A stretch of DNA of 64,000 nucleotides, taken from Corythoichthys intestinalis. Taxonomy: Eukaryota > Chordata > Actinopteri > Syngnathiformes > Syngnathidae. A program made the translations under genes and the position numbers. The stretch covers positions 19,695,501 to 19,759,500 of the forward strand of contig NC_080414.1 in the NCBI RefSeq assembly GCF_030265065.1, given 5' to 3'. Shown piece by piece: positions 46,901-61,632 of the stretch. Positions within the stretch are counted from its first letter, which is position 1, and every line of letters starts with the position of its first letter. The notes under the pieces are model-generated. The model was given only the letters and a program-made list of their open reading frames with translations. It ran no database searches and was not told the origin of the DNA.

Positions 46901-49833
46901 TATAATGCAAGCTGACGTACTCCACATTAGGGCTGCAACTATCGATTATTTAAGTAATCGATTAATCTATTAATTAGTTAGATTGAATAATCGAGTAATC
47001 GGATTAGGAACATTTAATGGGTTGCAGAATAAATTTTAGGAGATGTAAAACAAAGGCTTGCAAAGATTGCCCTTTAAAGGAGCATTAAATACGAATACAA
47101 AATAAAATTCCTGAGTGTTTTTTTCAAAAAATGCAATAAATGCATTTGAAATTAAATTAAAACACCTCAGTTTAGTCTGCAATGGTAGTAGAAAAACTAA
47201 CAAATGAGGATCGAAGTACAACCAAAGAACAATTGGCTAACTTGTGTGGCAAAAGTTCGTTACTTAAATGCAATAAAATGCTAACTTTTTGTTTCTTTTT
47301 TTTTTTTTTTTTTTTAATACAATGCTCTTAACAACTGCAATTGGCTGGCAACTGATTCAGGGTGTACACCGCCTACTGCCTATAGTTAGCTGGGATTGAC
47401 TCCAGCACCCCCGTGACCCTAATGAGTAATAAGAAGCTTGGAAAATGAATAAATGAATGTTCTTAACAAATCCTTCAAACACATTTTCCCACAAAAAAAT
47501 GAACTTTGTTTATGCGTTCATAATTTCGTTCAATCATTTTAGCGCAAACAAAAACTTATAACTAGGGCTGTCAAAATTATCGCGTTAACGGGCAGTAATT
47601 AATTTTTAAAATTAATCACGTTAAAATATTTGACGCAATTAACGCACATGCCCCGCTCAAACAGATGAAAATGCCAGCACAGTGCAATGTCCACTTGTTA
47701 CTTGTGTTTTTTGGAGTTTTGTCGCCCTCTGCTGGCGCTTGGGTGCGACTGATTTTATGGGCTTCAGCACCCATGAGCATTGTGTAATTATTGACATCAA
47801 CAATGGCGGGCTACTAGTTTATTTTTTGATTGAAAATTTTACAAATTTTATTAAAACGAAAACATTAAGAAGGGTTTTAATATAAAATTTCTGTAACTTG
47901 TACCAACATTTATCTTTTAAGAACTACAAGTCTTTCTATCCATGGATCGCTTTAACAGAATGTTAATAATGTTAATGCCATCTTGATGATGTTGAATGTA
48001 TATATCCATCTTGTGTCTTATCTTTCCATTCCAACAATAATTTACAGAAAAATATGGCATATTTTATAGATGGTTTGAATTGCGATTAATTACGATTAAT
48101 TTAAAATTTAATTTTAACCGTTTGACAGCCCTACTTATAACCTTATGTTGGTCTTAACAGGGAGCAGCTTGATCCAGCCATGTTAGACGAGTTATATCAC
48201 ATTCACTGTTGCCACTAGAGGGCAATGTAACCACCCAATAGAATAAAACTCAATGCAAACACTTTCAAAACAAATCATTGCAACGTCACTCTAATTAAAC
48301 GAACTCACGAAGCAGCAAAATTTGAGCTTTTTTCTTATCAAATTATGCAAGTTAATCGATTAATCGTTGCACTACGACTCCACAAACAATATGAAAATGT
48401 CACGCTTTGTGAACATATGACCGAAACTATGTCGCATTTTTGTCTCGTTGTCGTCGTCAGACAAAAACGGGCGTTTGTCTTATGTTCTAGTCTCCCAAGC
48501 CACTTTTTTAAGGTTATCATCATCACGTGATGATGATGGCGTGATGATGATATCGTCGACAAGATATTTTTTTATCGTCATTGTTGACGAAAAGAACAAT
48601 GCTCACGAGTTCATTTCAATTATAGGGTTATTTTCGAGCTTTTATGGAGGGATTACTTCAAGTTTGTCGCGCTCAAATATGGAAATCGTCTGTTTCATCT
48701 TAAAGGTAAGTTCAGTCTTTATATGGAAGTGAAATTTAGCCGTATCCAAATTGCTTGACCAATGGAGTGTCTCACTTGTTGTCTTTTTTTAAATTCAGGC
48801 CTTCAGGACAAAACCATTCCCTGGAAGACAGACATGACGCTTTTCAACGCATGGAAAGGTTGGCGTGCCTCCGGTGCTGATCTATGACTCCTTGAATGCA
48901 CTGTGTTTATTCAATATTTGTGTCCAGAGGGTCGCACAGGTGTCCCTTTTGTGGATGCCAACATGAGGGAGTTAGCCATGACGGGCTTTATGTCCAACAG
49001 AGGGCGCCAAAACGTGGCTAGCTTCCTCACTAAGGACCTGGGCCTAGACTGGAGGATGGGAGCGGAGTGCTTTGAGTACCTTTTGGTAATTTAAAATCTA
49101 CCATTTATTTTTGAACATTGTTTAAACAGTCCAGTTTAATTCTTGGTTTCATTTCGTTTCCTTTTTTTCCCATGTTTTTTTTTTGTACTGTTGACAACTT
49201 GACCCTAGCTTCTCCTTTGTGTAAAAGTCCTGTCACTTACTGTAAACGACATATAAATATCCACCTGCAGGTTGATCATGACGTCTGCAGTAACTATGGC
49301 AACTGGTTGTACAGTGCTGGTATTGGAAATGACCCCCGAGAGAACAGAAAATTTAACATGATTAAACAAGGACTCGACTATGACAGTAACGTACGTTTGG
49401 TTTTCTGCTCCTTATTGAATGTGACTGGTGCCCACTGTTTTTTAGTTGTGGGAATTTTAACCCCTGATGTTCATACTTAGGGCGACTACGTGCGGCTTTG
49501 GATTCCCGAGCTACAGAAAATCCGGGGAGCTGACGTGCACACGCCGTGGACCCTCAGCAAAGCGGCACTGTCGCACGCCGACGTCATCCTCGGGGAAACT
49601 TACCCCGCCCCTCTCGTCGTGGCGCCCGAATGGGGTCGACATGTGGGCAAGAAGCAGGTCAGTCAGAAGATGAGATGAATTAAAAAGTTGTTTGTTCAGT
49701 AAAGTTCACAGGCTTTATTTCTCAGGTTGGTAGCGGGCCGTACCCAAGAGGCAGAAAGGGTCCGTCTCACACCCCCAAACAACACCGTGACAGAGGCATT
49801 GATTTCTATTTTTCCAGAAGCAAAAATCTGTGA
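37961..49833 (+). CDS. cry-dash: Cryptochrome DASH (14 exons)
   Basis: Exons: 37961-38023, 39035-39207, 42613-42706, 42767-42897, 45629-45777, 45841-45929, 46003-46076, 46146-46235, 48626-48705, 48799-48858, 48928-49085, 49271-49390, 49481-49657 and 49726-49833. All are GT-AG with consistent phase: 1,566 nt, 521 aa, close to the known fish length. CRY-DASH proteins bind FAD and an antenna folate and repair pyrimidine dimers, mainly in single-stranded DNA. Visible parts are the N-terminal photolyase fold ([17 protein letters not shown]), the FAD-binding region ([55 protein letters not shown]) and the DASH-typical tail [10 protein letters not shown]. The triad tryptophans in DWR and GNW are present. 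One departure from the zebrafish protein as I recall it is AECFEYLL where AEWFEYLL is expected. The start is the first ATG and gives the conserved N-terminus. Introns 2, 4 and 8 carry layered transposons; others are often 60-93 bp. Confidence 0.97.
38024..39034. other. CRY-DASH intron 1
   Basis: Holds a repeat-like patch at 38790-38990 with CCTAACCTAACCCC words, and otherwise unassigned sequence. Confidence 0.45.
39456..40769. mobile_element. hAT-like element, ends CAGAGATGGGTAG
   Basis: The ends CAGAGATGGGTAGTAAC and CTACCCATCTCTG are exact over 13 bp. The flanks ATAACAAC / GTAACGAC match at 6 of 8. Related partial copies are at 52800-53270 and 62620-62860. No transposase is seen. Confidence 0.75.
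41555..41961 (+). mobile_element. Short THAP-exon DNA transposon (ISL2EU-like), flanked by TATATA
   Basis: The ends GACCCCAATCACATGACGTC and GACGTTGGTGATTGGGGTC are inverted, with TATATA on both sides. It carries only the THAP exon (41700-41877). It is related to 30480-31926 by ends, the CCATATTGT word and the exon. About 407 bp. Confidence 0.65.
41700..41877 (+). pseudogene. THAP exon with lost zinc ligands
   Basis: It starts [20 protein letters not shown], aligned without gaps to the copy at 31791-31614. The second pair of ligands reads FSSR where the other copy has CSSH, so both zinc ligands of that pair are gone and the fold would not bind zinc. The donor CTG|GTAAGA is kept. Confidence 0.75.
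43000..44675 (+). mobile_element. Tc1-like transposon in CRY-DASH intron 4, near full length
   Basis: The ends CAGTGGTATGAAAAAGTATC and its inverted partner (GATATTTTTTCATACCACTA) have a TA flank on the left. Inner ends CATCAAATGTGATCTGATCT are also mirrored. A transposase reading [20 protein letters not shown] begins at 43382. The DDE-region [17 protein letters not shown] lies near 43876, followed by [10 protein letters not shown]. There are several frameshifts and a poly-A expansion near 43797. About 1.68 kb, inactive. Confidence 0.88.
44763..45360. mobile_element. MITE with ends GCCACGTTTACATG
   Basis: The inverted ends are GCCACGTTTACATGG and GCATGTAAACGTGGC. Interior words (CGGAAT, ACATGTAAAC) repeat in both senses. 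Non-coding. Confidence 0.7.
45388..45482. repeat. Palindromic repeat TAGACGT...ACGTCTA (copy 2)
   Basis: The second full copy of the 4153-4247 repeat, mirrored about GAACGAACGTTC. Confidence 0.7.
46927..48376. mobile_element. hAT MITE, family 3, copy 2 (middle of three)
   Basis: The left end TTAGGGCTGCAACTATCGAT matches family 3, and the right end reads TTAATCGTTGCACTACG. Exact 8-bp flanks ACTCCACA lie at 46919-46926 and 48377-48384. Confidence 0.75.
47563..48133. mobile_element. hAT MITE, family 1, complete copy (innermost of three)
   Basis: The ends TAGGGCTGTCAAAATTATCG and GTTTGACAGCCCTA have an exact 8-bp target duplication CTTATAAC (47555-47562 and 48134-48141). It is 571 bp, non-coding. 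Confidence 0.92.
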
Positions 49834-50159
49834 GCTCGGATGAATACCATCCTTCACAATGCCAACTTTTGTTACACAAACTGTTTAAGTTATATGCTTG
49901 TTGTTTGTCTTGCATACTAAATGGTGCTATAATTCCGATCCGCTTGACTTCGTCTTTTACTACATAAGAGTGTATTTTTATGGCGCGAGAAGTTTGTGCA
50001 GTGATCACAGGAAAAGCACATGATGAGCTGGGGAAGTGGTGAAGAGGCGAAAACAAAACTACCCAAAGCAGGTGTGGGGAAACTAAAATGCTCAAGTTAC
50101 CACTTTAGCTTCTTATAAAGGCATCTCATTTGGAAATGATATTTTAAAAATTAAAACAC
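49834..50159 (+). other. CRY-DASH 3' flank / likely 3' UTR
   Basis: Sequence after the CRY-DASH stop. No sharp polyadenylation site is identified. The minus-strand ORF here is a shadow of the last exon. Confidence 0.35.
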
Positions 50160-50914
50160 CGTATTTTCCGCACTATAAGGCGCACCTAATAGTCTTCAAT
50201 TTTCTCAAAAGCAGACAGTGCGCCTTATAATCCGATGCGCCGTATATATGGATCAATATTGGTCAATCCTTTAACACCTGAGCCTATTTTGTCTGAATTT
50301 GCATGCCTTTCATGATCAGACAATGGCCTGGTTGGGTCCCTTTTTTTCAGGACACCATCACCTTCATGTCCAAACTGTTGTTTTCTTAACTGACCAGTTA
50401 TGATCAACATCTTGGACCCAAAAAGACAAAAAAATCTCCAAATAGTTTGTCTAAATTTGTAATATTAATTAATGTCTCATTGACAACCAAACATGCTCGA
50501 CAAACCGTTTTGAAGCTTGATAATATTTATTCGACTTGTTAGGATAAACATTCTACAGATAAAAATAAGACTGAATAGTTTTATGTTTGATAATTCAATT
50601 TAATGCTCGTTTGTGAGGGCAACAAAACTATGAAACTTTATGAAACATTATCTCCCGTTTTAATCAGTCGATTAACTTCAAGTAAAAACGGGCGTGGACC
50701 TCAACATCTGCACTTTCAAATGAGACCAACCAGCGGCACATGGGTGACGTAATTACAGCGTGACTGGGCTTCAAAGATGATATGCCTAATTTTGTCGCCG
50801 CCGACACGTAAAACTGTTTTCATGTATAGGGCGCACTGCATTATAAGGCGCAGTAGTAGTAATAGTAGTGGTTGGGGTTGCGTTATACATCCACTATAGT
50901 GCGGAAAATACGTT
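50160..50914. mobile_element. MITE with ends ACCGTATTTTCCGCACTATA
   Basis: The left end ACCGTATTTTCCGCACTATA and right end TATAGTGCGGAAAATACG are inverted. It contains mirrored AAGGCGCA words. Related in style to 30062-32389 and 22104-23925. Confidence 0.7.
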
Positions 50915-51222
50915 ACATTATGGTGAAATCTTGGTTTGCCTTCTGAAAATAAGATGATAATGAAATCTAATCTTATTACTAATTAAATTTCATTGAAAAA
51001 TTAAAAATGCAATATTTTGTTTGTGGCATTACTTCATTATTAATATTATCTTTTATTTTTTTCTTTATGCACACAAACACCGATAAATTTGAAAAATAAT
51101 TTGTCGAGATTTGGATATTTTATAAAATGTATTACCAGTACATTTAGAAAATGAACAGAAATTGATTTTGAAATATTTTGCAATTTATTTGAATGACATT
51201 TTATTTAAACATTGATTTATTC

Positions 51223-51871
51223 TAGGGCTGTCAAAATTATCGTGCTAACGGGCGGTAATTAATTCTTTAAATTAATCACGTTAAAATATTTGACGTAATT
51301 AACGCACGTGCCCCGCTCAAACAGACTAAAATGACAGTACATTATAATGTCCGCTTGTTATTTATTTATTTTTTTGTGTGTTTTGCGCCCTCTGCTGGCG
51401 TTTGGGTCCAACTGATTTTATGGGTTAGTAACTTAGTACCATGAGTGAGCATGGTGTAATTATCGACATCAACAATGGCGAGCTACTAGTTTATTTTTTT
51501 TATTGAAAATTTTACAAATTTTAATAAAACGAAAACAATAAGAGGGGTTTTAATATAAAATTTCTATAACTTGTACTAACATTTATCTTTTAAAAACTAC
51601 AAGTCTTTCTATCCATGGATCGATTTAAGGGAATGTTAATAATGTTAATGCCATCTTGTTGATTTATTGTTGTAATAAACAAATACAGTACTTATGTACC
51701 GTATGTTGAATGTATATATCTGTCTTGTGTCTTATATTTCCATTCCAACAATAATTTACAGAAAAATACGGCATATTTTATAGATGGTTTGAATTGCGAT
51801 TAATTACGATTAAAATAATTTTTAAGCTGTAATTAACTCGATTAAAAATTTCAATCGTTTGACAGCCCTAA
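51223..51871. mobile_element. hAT MITE, family 1, complete copy
   Basis: The ends TAGGGCTGTCAAAATTATCG and CGTTTGACAGCCCTA have target repeats ATTTATTC / ATTTATTT (7 of 8). It is 649 bp. It retains the block GTACTTATGTACCGTATGTT that is missing from the 47563 copy. Confidence 0.88.
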
Positions 51872-52259
51872 TTTATTTAAAATGTTAATGTCTGGGAATT
51901 TGATTATTTTAATTTGTTCAGAGAATAGTATTAACATTTCATCTATATGAAAAATACTAATAGTCTAATTACGTAAGTTTGGCAGTTTAATCAAATGTCT
52001 TCTATTTAAATTTATATTCATAAACGCATAAATTGATACGTTCAAGATGCCATTTTGGGGATTTACATCATTTTGATTTATTACAATAAATGATAATGTA
52101 TTATTCATAAACAATGAACGTTAATACATTAAAAAATACATTTTCAACTAACTGCAACCAATAATAAAAATCCTGTTCGTGAAAACGAACATATTTTGGC
52201 CTAATTTTGAAAGTGTCTCACACTTTTTTTTGCGTGACTGACGCAGAAAGATTGCAGCT

Positions 52260-52338
52260 CTGCCGTTCCGCCCACGTATCACGTGACGCACTTCCCATCA
52301 GGTAGTTGTGCAAGCCGTAGGAAAAAGTTGAAAAGAAC
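52260..52338 (+). promoter_or_regulatory. MYD88 proximal promoter / leader
   Basis: The 80 bp before the MYD88 ATG are more GC-rich than the flanking repeats and carry an E-box CACGTG at 52280-52285. No TATA box is evident. The transcription start cannot be placed. Confidence 0.4.
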
Positions 52339-56807
<4,469 letters not shown>

Positions 56808-57162
56808 TTGTAACAGTTTTCAATGTGTTTTTAAAGGTGCTTTTATATCATTACAGCTGTAAAGAAAATGTTGAACGATGAAATATACAGTAGTTTTATG
56901 TCCTTTCAAATGTGATTTATAGTTACTGTGAAAGACAGTATATTTTTTTCATTTTTATTGTAAACATCGAAAGCCGCAAATATTCTGAAGTTACTCTGCT
57001 CTTCCTATTTCATTGTCTGCATGAGATTACTGCAGAAAAGGAAGTGTTAATGTGGAAGCAGCCCACTTCCACATTTGACTGCATATTTTTACAGCCAGAG
57101 CTTTATTTTTCATGTTGTATTTGTATATGGTCTCTTTTACAGCAAATTTTATACATATATTT
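56808..57162 (+). other. MYD88 3' UTR region
   Basis: AT-rich sequence after the MYD88 stop. It is unique in the window and is bounded by a hAT-like remnant. The exact polyadenylation site is not clear. Confidence 0.4.
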
Positions 57163-57390
57163 TAGAGATGTGACTGAAAATTCGGCGCCGAAAAAGCTCA
57201 AAATTGCATTTTCGGTTTTCGGGTAATGGACCAAAAGTTTACCACCGAAAAGTGCGACGAACCGTAGTCCTCTTGTGATGACATCATCAAAACACAGTAA
57301 AAAGCAAAACTACATGCCACAGCCATACACAGCCAACATGTCCAGGGTTTGGAAGTATTTTGAGGTATTGCAGAAATAAATAAATTATTA
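57163..57390 (+). mobile_element. hAT remnant with BED-finger start
   Basis: It begins AGAGATGTGACTGAAAATTC. The frame near 57339 reads MSRVWKYFE, as at the start of BED-type hAT transposases, then stops. Confidence 0.4.
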
Positions 57391-58079
57391 AATAAAGGAA
57401 AATAAATTTACTTCATCGCTGCTTAACGCACATTCCAAAGTTGCTTTCCATTGATGTCACATTGAGTACAGTGCATTTGAGCCCGTGCATGTGAGAGTAG
57501 TTTAATCAAGTGAGCAGTATACAAATAAAGTAGTATTTAAATGCATACTAATGAATTATTAATGTGTATTTGCTGTGGTTTAGTACAATAATTTTATGGT
57601 ACGACCACTTCCTCTTTTTGTCGTTTTTTACATGACTTCTACACCCCCTCTGCCAGTCGCCTCGCTCGGCTTTGTCACCAGTAGAACTTGATCGATTCCA
57701 CTTGTTGTACTAGAAAAGGCAGAGTCTTATTTTAAGGAGTATGAGAGATTGCAATGGCCTTGTAAATAGCTATAGGTACTAGTTTGGGCAAAAACAGAAT
57801 AGCTTCTTGTTTTTGTGAACTACAGTCGACACAAGTGTTTCCAACATTCGGTTTGGGCCAAGAATTTTCCTTTAGGTATATCCCATATTTATAATATACA
57901 TACTGGATATTATTATTGGTTTCAATTTAAAACAAAGTAACCATTTACTCTATACGATGAATAGGACTGAATTTTAATTTGAATTTAGCATATAAAAATG
58001 TATCCCAAACCTTAACTGTGGTGGATTTCTTAACTTTTTTTTTTTTTTTTTTTTTTTACATAATATATAGTTTGTTTTT

Positions 58080-58300
58080 AATTTTTATTTTATTTTTTTT
58101 TTTTTTTTGAGGTTTTTAATGTGTTCAGATTTTATGTATGTTGTGAGGACTTTTACGTCGACCCTCCCCCCCTCAACTTTATTGTATAGTACTTTCTTGC
58201 CTTTTATTTATCATGTTCTATATTGTGTTTTGTTGTAAAGCACTTTGAGGACCTCAGGTTTTTGTAAAGGGCTATATAAATAAATTTGATTTTGATTTTA
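58080..58300 (+). mobile_element. LINE 3' end (L2/CR1-like tail)
   Basis: TTGTAAAGCACTTTGAGGAC and GGGCTATATAAATAAATTTG followed by TTTTGA repeats are the usual 3' tail of fish L2/CR1-type LINEs. No coding part remains. Confidence 0.6.
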
Positions 58301-58939
58301 ATTATAAAAGTAAAGAACTGGTGGAATTTTAACCATGTAGAAAATATATTTTTAAAATTATTAACCCTATAATGTACAAATATTTAACTCTTACAGGGCT
58401 ATCATTTAACATTGGCTAGACGTCCAATCCATTTTGACAAGGAGAGGTTAATGAAATTCTAAATTAAACATATGTTGGGTAAATTGATTTCCAGGTAACT
58501 TTAAGGAAGAGGGAAAAAAAAAATCTGCCTAAATGAATTGTTATAAAACAATGCAAACCGTCCACCATGTGTGGTATTATTGCAAATCTAACATGTTTTT
58601 TCCCCCCCCACCAACCACCAGTGGTGTCGCCATTTAACAAGAGATGAACCACTTCCTCTGCGACATTAATCAACATCCAATCACAGTGCGTCATCGTGAG
58701 GGATTGACCAATCAGAACTGATGTTAACGCCTCTTTATTGACAGCAAGTTTGCCCTGTCTTCGAACTGCCGGTTCGGCTTCAATCGTGTTACCTCCATTG
58801 AAAGTGTGGCAGACTCCAGGCTTGATTCTCGCATCTTATCAGTCCTTAAATGTAGCATTCTTTGAACGTTACTTATTACAAAGAATTACGTATTGTTCTC
58901 TGAACTGTCAATCATCTGGCGTCACCTTGTGTTCATTTA
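58301..58939. other. Intergenic, MYD88 to OXSR1
   Basis: Holds a half-copy of the palindromic TAGACGTCC repeat at about 58408. Otherwise nothing is recognised. Confidence 0.35.
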
Positions 58940-59229
58940 TTTCCTCAATGCCGGTAGTAGTCGTCGGGAACAGGAAGCCGTAGAATGACCACAACCAACA
59001 TGGCCGCCGGAGGAGTCCACATTTGCCGAGGAGGAATGCGGTAGGCGGGGCCGCGAACCTTGTGTCAAACTTTGGGAATGACAGGAGGAGTGCTGCAGGA
59101 TTCGCAAAGAAGGGAAAGTGTCGCCCTTGTTGCCGCTCCTTGGATTACTTGGGACTTTTTCATTTAAACGCCCGGCCTGTGGAGCCGACACTTTTCCTTC
59201 GACGGTGTCGAATGGCATATACCTCAGCC
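58940..59229 (+). promoter_or_regulatory. GC-rich OXSR1 promoter / 5' leader region
   Basis: This stretch is clearly richer in G, C and CpG than its AT-rich surroundings and leads directly into the first coding exon of OXSR1. It includes a GGCGGGGCC stretch at about 59045-59053. I see no TATA box, which fits a housekeeping-type promoter. Confidence 0.55.
59000..59044 (+). promoter_or_regulatory. Upstream ORF in the OXSR1 leader
   Basis: An ATG in a strong context (ACATGG) opens a 14-codon ORF ending in TAG, about 185 nt before the OXSR1 start. If the leader includes it, it could lower translation of the main ORF. The transcription start is not visible, so this is tentative. Confidence 0.35.
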
Positions 59230-59299
59230 ATGTCGGAGGACCTGACTTCCCAACCGTGGTCCATCAACAAAGATGACTACGAGCTACACGAGGTGATTG
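59230..59299 (+). CDS. oxsr1: OXSR1 (oxidative stress responsive kinase 1), coding exon 1 only
   Basis: Seventy coding nucleotides spell MSEDLTSQPWSINKDDYEL followed by HEVIG, then a donor GTATGT. This matches the N-terminus of OXSR1 (human PWSINRDDYELQEVIG), up to the start of the kinase glycine loop. OXSR1 is an STE20-family kinase phosphorylated by WNK kinases; it phosphorylates NKCC and KCC cotransporters in the cytosol. I found no exon 2 (glycine-loop residues SGATAVVQ) in the 4.7 kb that remains, so intron 1 runs off the window. The exon sits in a GC-rich stretch (about 58940-59300) typical of a promoter and 5' UTR. An in-frame ATG 18 nt upstream (59212) would add MAYTSA; I prefer 59230 because it gives the conserved start. 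The gene is in the same orientation as MYD88, as in other vertebrates. Confidence 0.93.
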
Positions 59300-60544
59300 G
59301 TATGTGATATTAGTGCTTGCTAGCTTTCATTTCGCCTGCTAACCTCAGGTTGCTAACCTGAATACAAACCGTGATATTTTAAATGTTATCATTCAATTAA
59401 GCATCTTCTTTCCCTCTAAAATAAAGGGAGAGTGTCTCATTCGCGGGACAGTCCTTGCCGGGTGGTGTTAGAACTTGGAGTTGGTGGAATGTTTCCAATT
59501 AGAAAATCAACCCCGCCCAGTTGGGCTACGCCGATATATAGAAATGAACGTTTGATCCTAAACAGTGTGCGGCATAGCTAAAGGCAATTTTGCTTGCAGA
59601 AAGCATTTATTCACTATCAAAGCTTCACTTTCTCGCCTAAAGGTTTATTAAATAATTACTCTGAGATCAAATGCAACTGTTAGAACTTTTAATTTGATGG
59701 TAATTTGAATTTCTGTGATGGGAAAAACATGACTTTAGTTAAAAGTTTGCATGACTACCGGTTGAAAAAGTACCCGTTATAGGAGTGTAAATGGTTGGAT
59801 AAATCATAAAAATGTAGCGTTTATGGTTTTATAAGCGTCATTTGACGTTTTATTTGTTTTTAGAATTTCTTTCAAGCCTTGTGCTGGCCCGCCCTTCAGA
59901 TAAGTGACCCTACCCACGCATTGCCCCACTTTGTTGAGAACACAAAGGTGTGCGAAGTTTCACCTGGTCAGTGCCAAGTCAACTCAACAATTTCCATTTT
60001 TTTGTTTATTCACCGCAATAATGAAAAATAGTTGTTTCAATAGACCATGCCAGAAAATGATAACAGGGGTGCATTCACTTTCTATACATTGCCTCATTTG
60101 GTGGTTGGTGTATTTGAGGATGGGGGGGGGTTGGATGTCTACAAGTGCACCATTGAGTGATCCTAATGACCAGAGATCACACAGTCACAAAGCTAATTTG
60201 TCCTTGTGAGGGTACACACACTGTGTTGTTCTCGTGGTTAGGCTTGCTACTAACAATTATTTTTAATAGTTGTCTAATCACCAATTATTTTTGGGATTAG
60301 TCGACTAATTGAGCATGTAAAAATCACATTATGTATACAGTTATATTACTCGAGGCTTAACATTTTAGCTGTAAATGTGCATTAAAGCCAAAAACTATCC
60401 ATCGGGAAAAATTGGACTATAAATATTATGTAACTTTATCTGTTTATATGTTGTCCAACGCAAAAGCAGTTTGTATTTTTGAATTATTAAAGAAATATGA
60501 TTAATAATAATTTTTAGTAAATATAGTGTAACTATTTGTATTAG
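59300..60544 (+). other. OXSR1 intron 1, first part
   Basis: Intron sequence with no further exon or clear repeat end. Confidence 0.45.
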
Positions 60545-61632
60545 GGCTGCAGCTATCGATTATTTTAGTAGTCAAGTTACTCTATCGACTAGTTAGTTTG
60601 AATAATTGAGTAATCGGATTTGGGAAATTTAATGCGTTGCAGTATTAATTTTAGGAGATTGCACTTCCAAAAGAGCATTAAATGCAAATTCAAAATAAAA
60701 TTCCCTAATATTTCTTCAAATTATGCAGAATTGCAATTTCATTTAAAAATAAATCAAAATGCCTGCGCTTAGCCTCAATCGGTATAAAAATAAATAAATA
60801 AATGAGTATCTAAGTACAACAAAAGAACAATTGGCTAACTTGCATAACAAAAGTCCGATATCTTAAATGCTAAAATATGCAAACTTTAAAACTTTTTTTT
60901 TTTTTTTTTTTTTTTTTACAATGCTTTTAACAAATCGCTCAAACACCTCCCCTCCATTAAAAAAAAAAAAAAAGAAAAAAAAAGAAAAGAAAAACTGCTA
61001 AATTTACCAATTAAAAAAAAAAAAACATATTAGCTCAAACAAAAATGTACCTTATACTGGTCTTGACAGGGAGCTGCTTGAATCAACCATGTTAAATGAG
61101 TTATGTCATATTCACTGTTGCAGTGTATCCACCCAAATCAATAAAACTAAATGCGAACACTTTCAAAACAAACCATTACAATGCCACTCTAATTACACGA
61201 ATACTCGAAGCAGCAAAATTTGATTCAAAGTTTTTTCCAATCGGATTACTGGAGTTTATTGACCTTTTTTTTTTTTTTTTTTTTTTTTAATTATTATTTT
61301 GTGTTTTTTTTTTAAACCAGAGAATATTTACGTTTTTTTTTTTAAAATTCAAATTATTAAATCATTTTTTGTTTGAAATATTTAAAAAATAATAATAACC
61401 ATAAGACAATATTTACTTCATTTTTTAACATTTTATTAAACAATATTTAAAATATATAATATCAAATGCAAAAAAAGATATTTACTATATTTTTTCTTCT
61501 GTTAGTTAATAATTCTATAATGAGCACAAACATACAGTACATAACAACTTTAAGGTTAAAATTAAGGCCAGCATAAAACAATTGTCGATTAATTTGTTAA
61601 CTGATTATTAGTCGATTAATCATGGCAGCCCG
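60545..61632. mobile_element. hAT MITE, family 3, copy 3, in OXSR1 intron 1
   Basis: The left end TAGGGCTGCAGCTATCGATT and right end TAATCATGGCAGCCCGA are inverted. No clear target duplication. It contains long poly-T and poly-A tracts. Confidence 0.65.

Larger units (their letters stand above)
46294..48601. mobile_element. hAT-like element in CRY-DASH intron 8 (outer of three)
   Basis: The ends CAGTGTTGTTTTTGG and AAAAGAACAATG are flanked by 8-bp repeats CTCACAAG (46286-46293) and CTCACGAG (48602-48609), with one mismatch. It contains GTCGACG-rich inner ends. It makes up all but about 74 bp (plus the repeat) of the intron. Confidence 0.75.

Noticed and set aside
49042-49085. Loss of a triad tryptophan in CRY-DASH
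   Set aside because: The substituted position is not one of the triad residues; the tryptophans in DWR and GNW are present.
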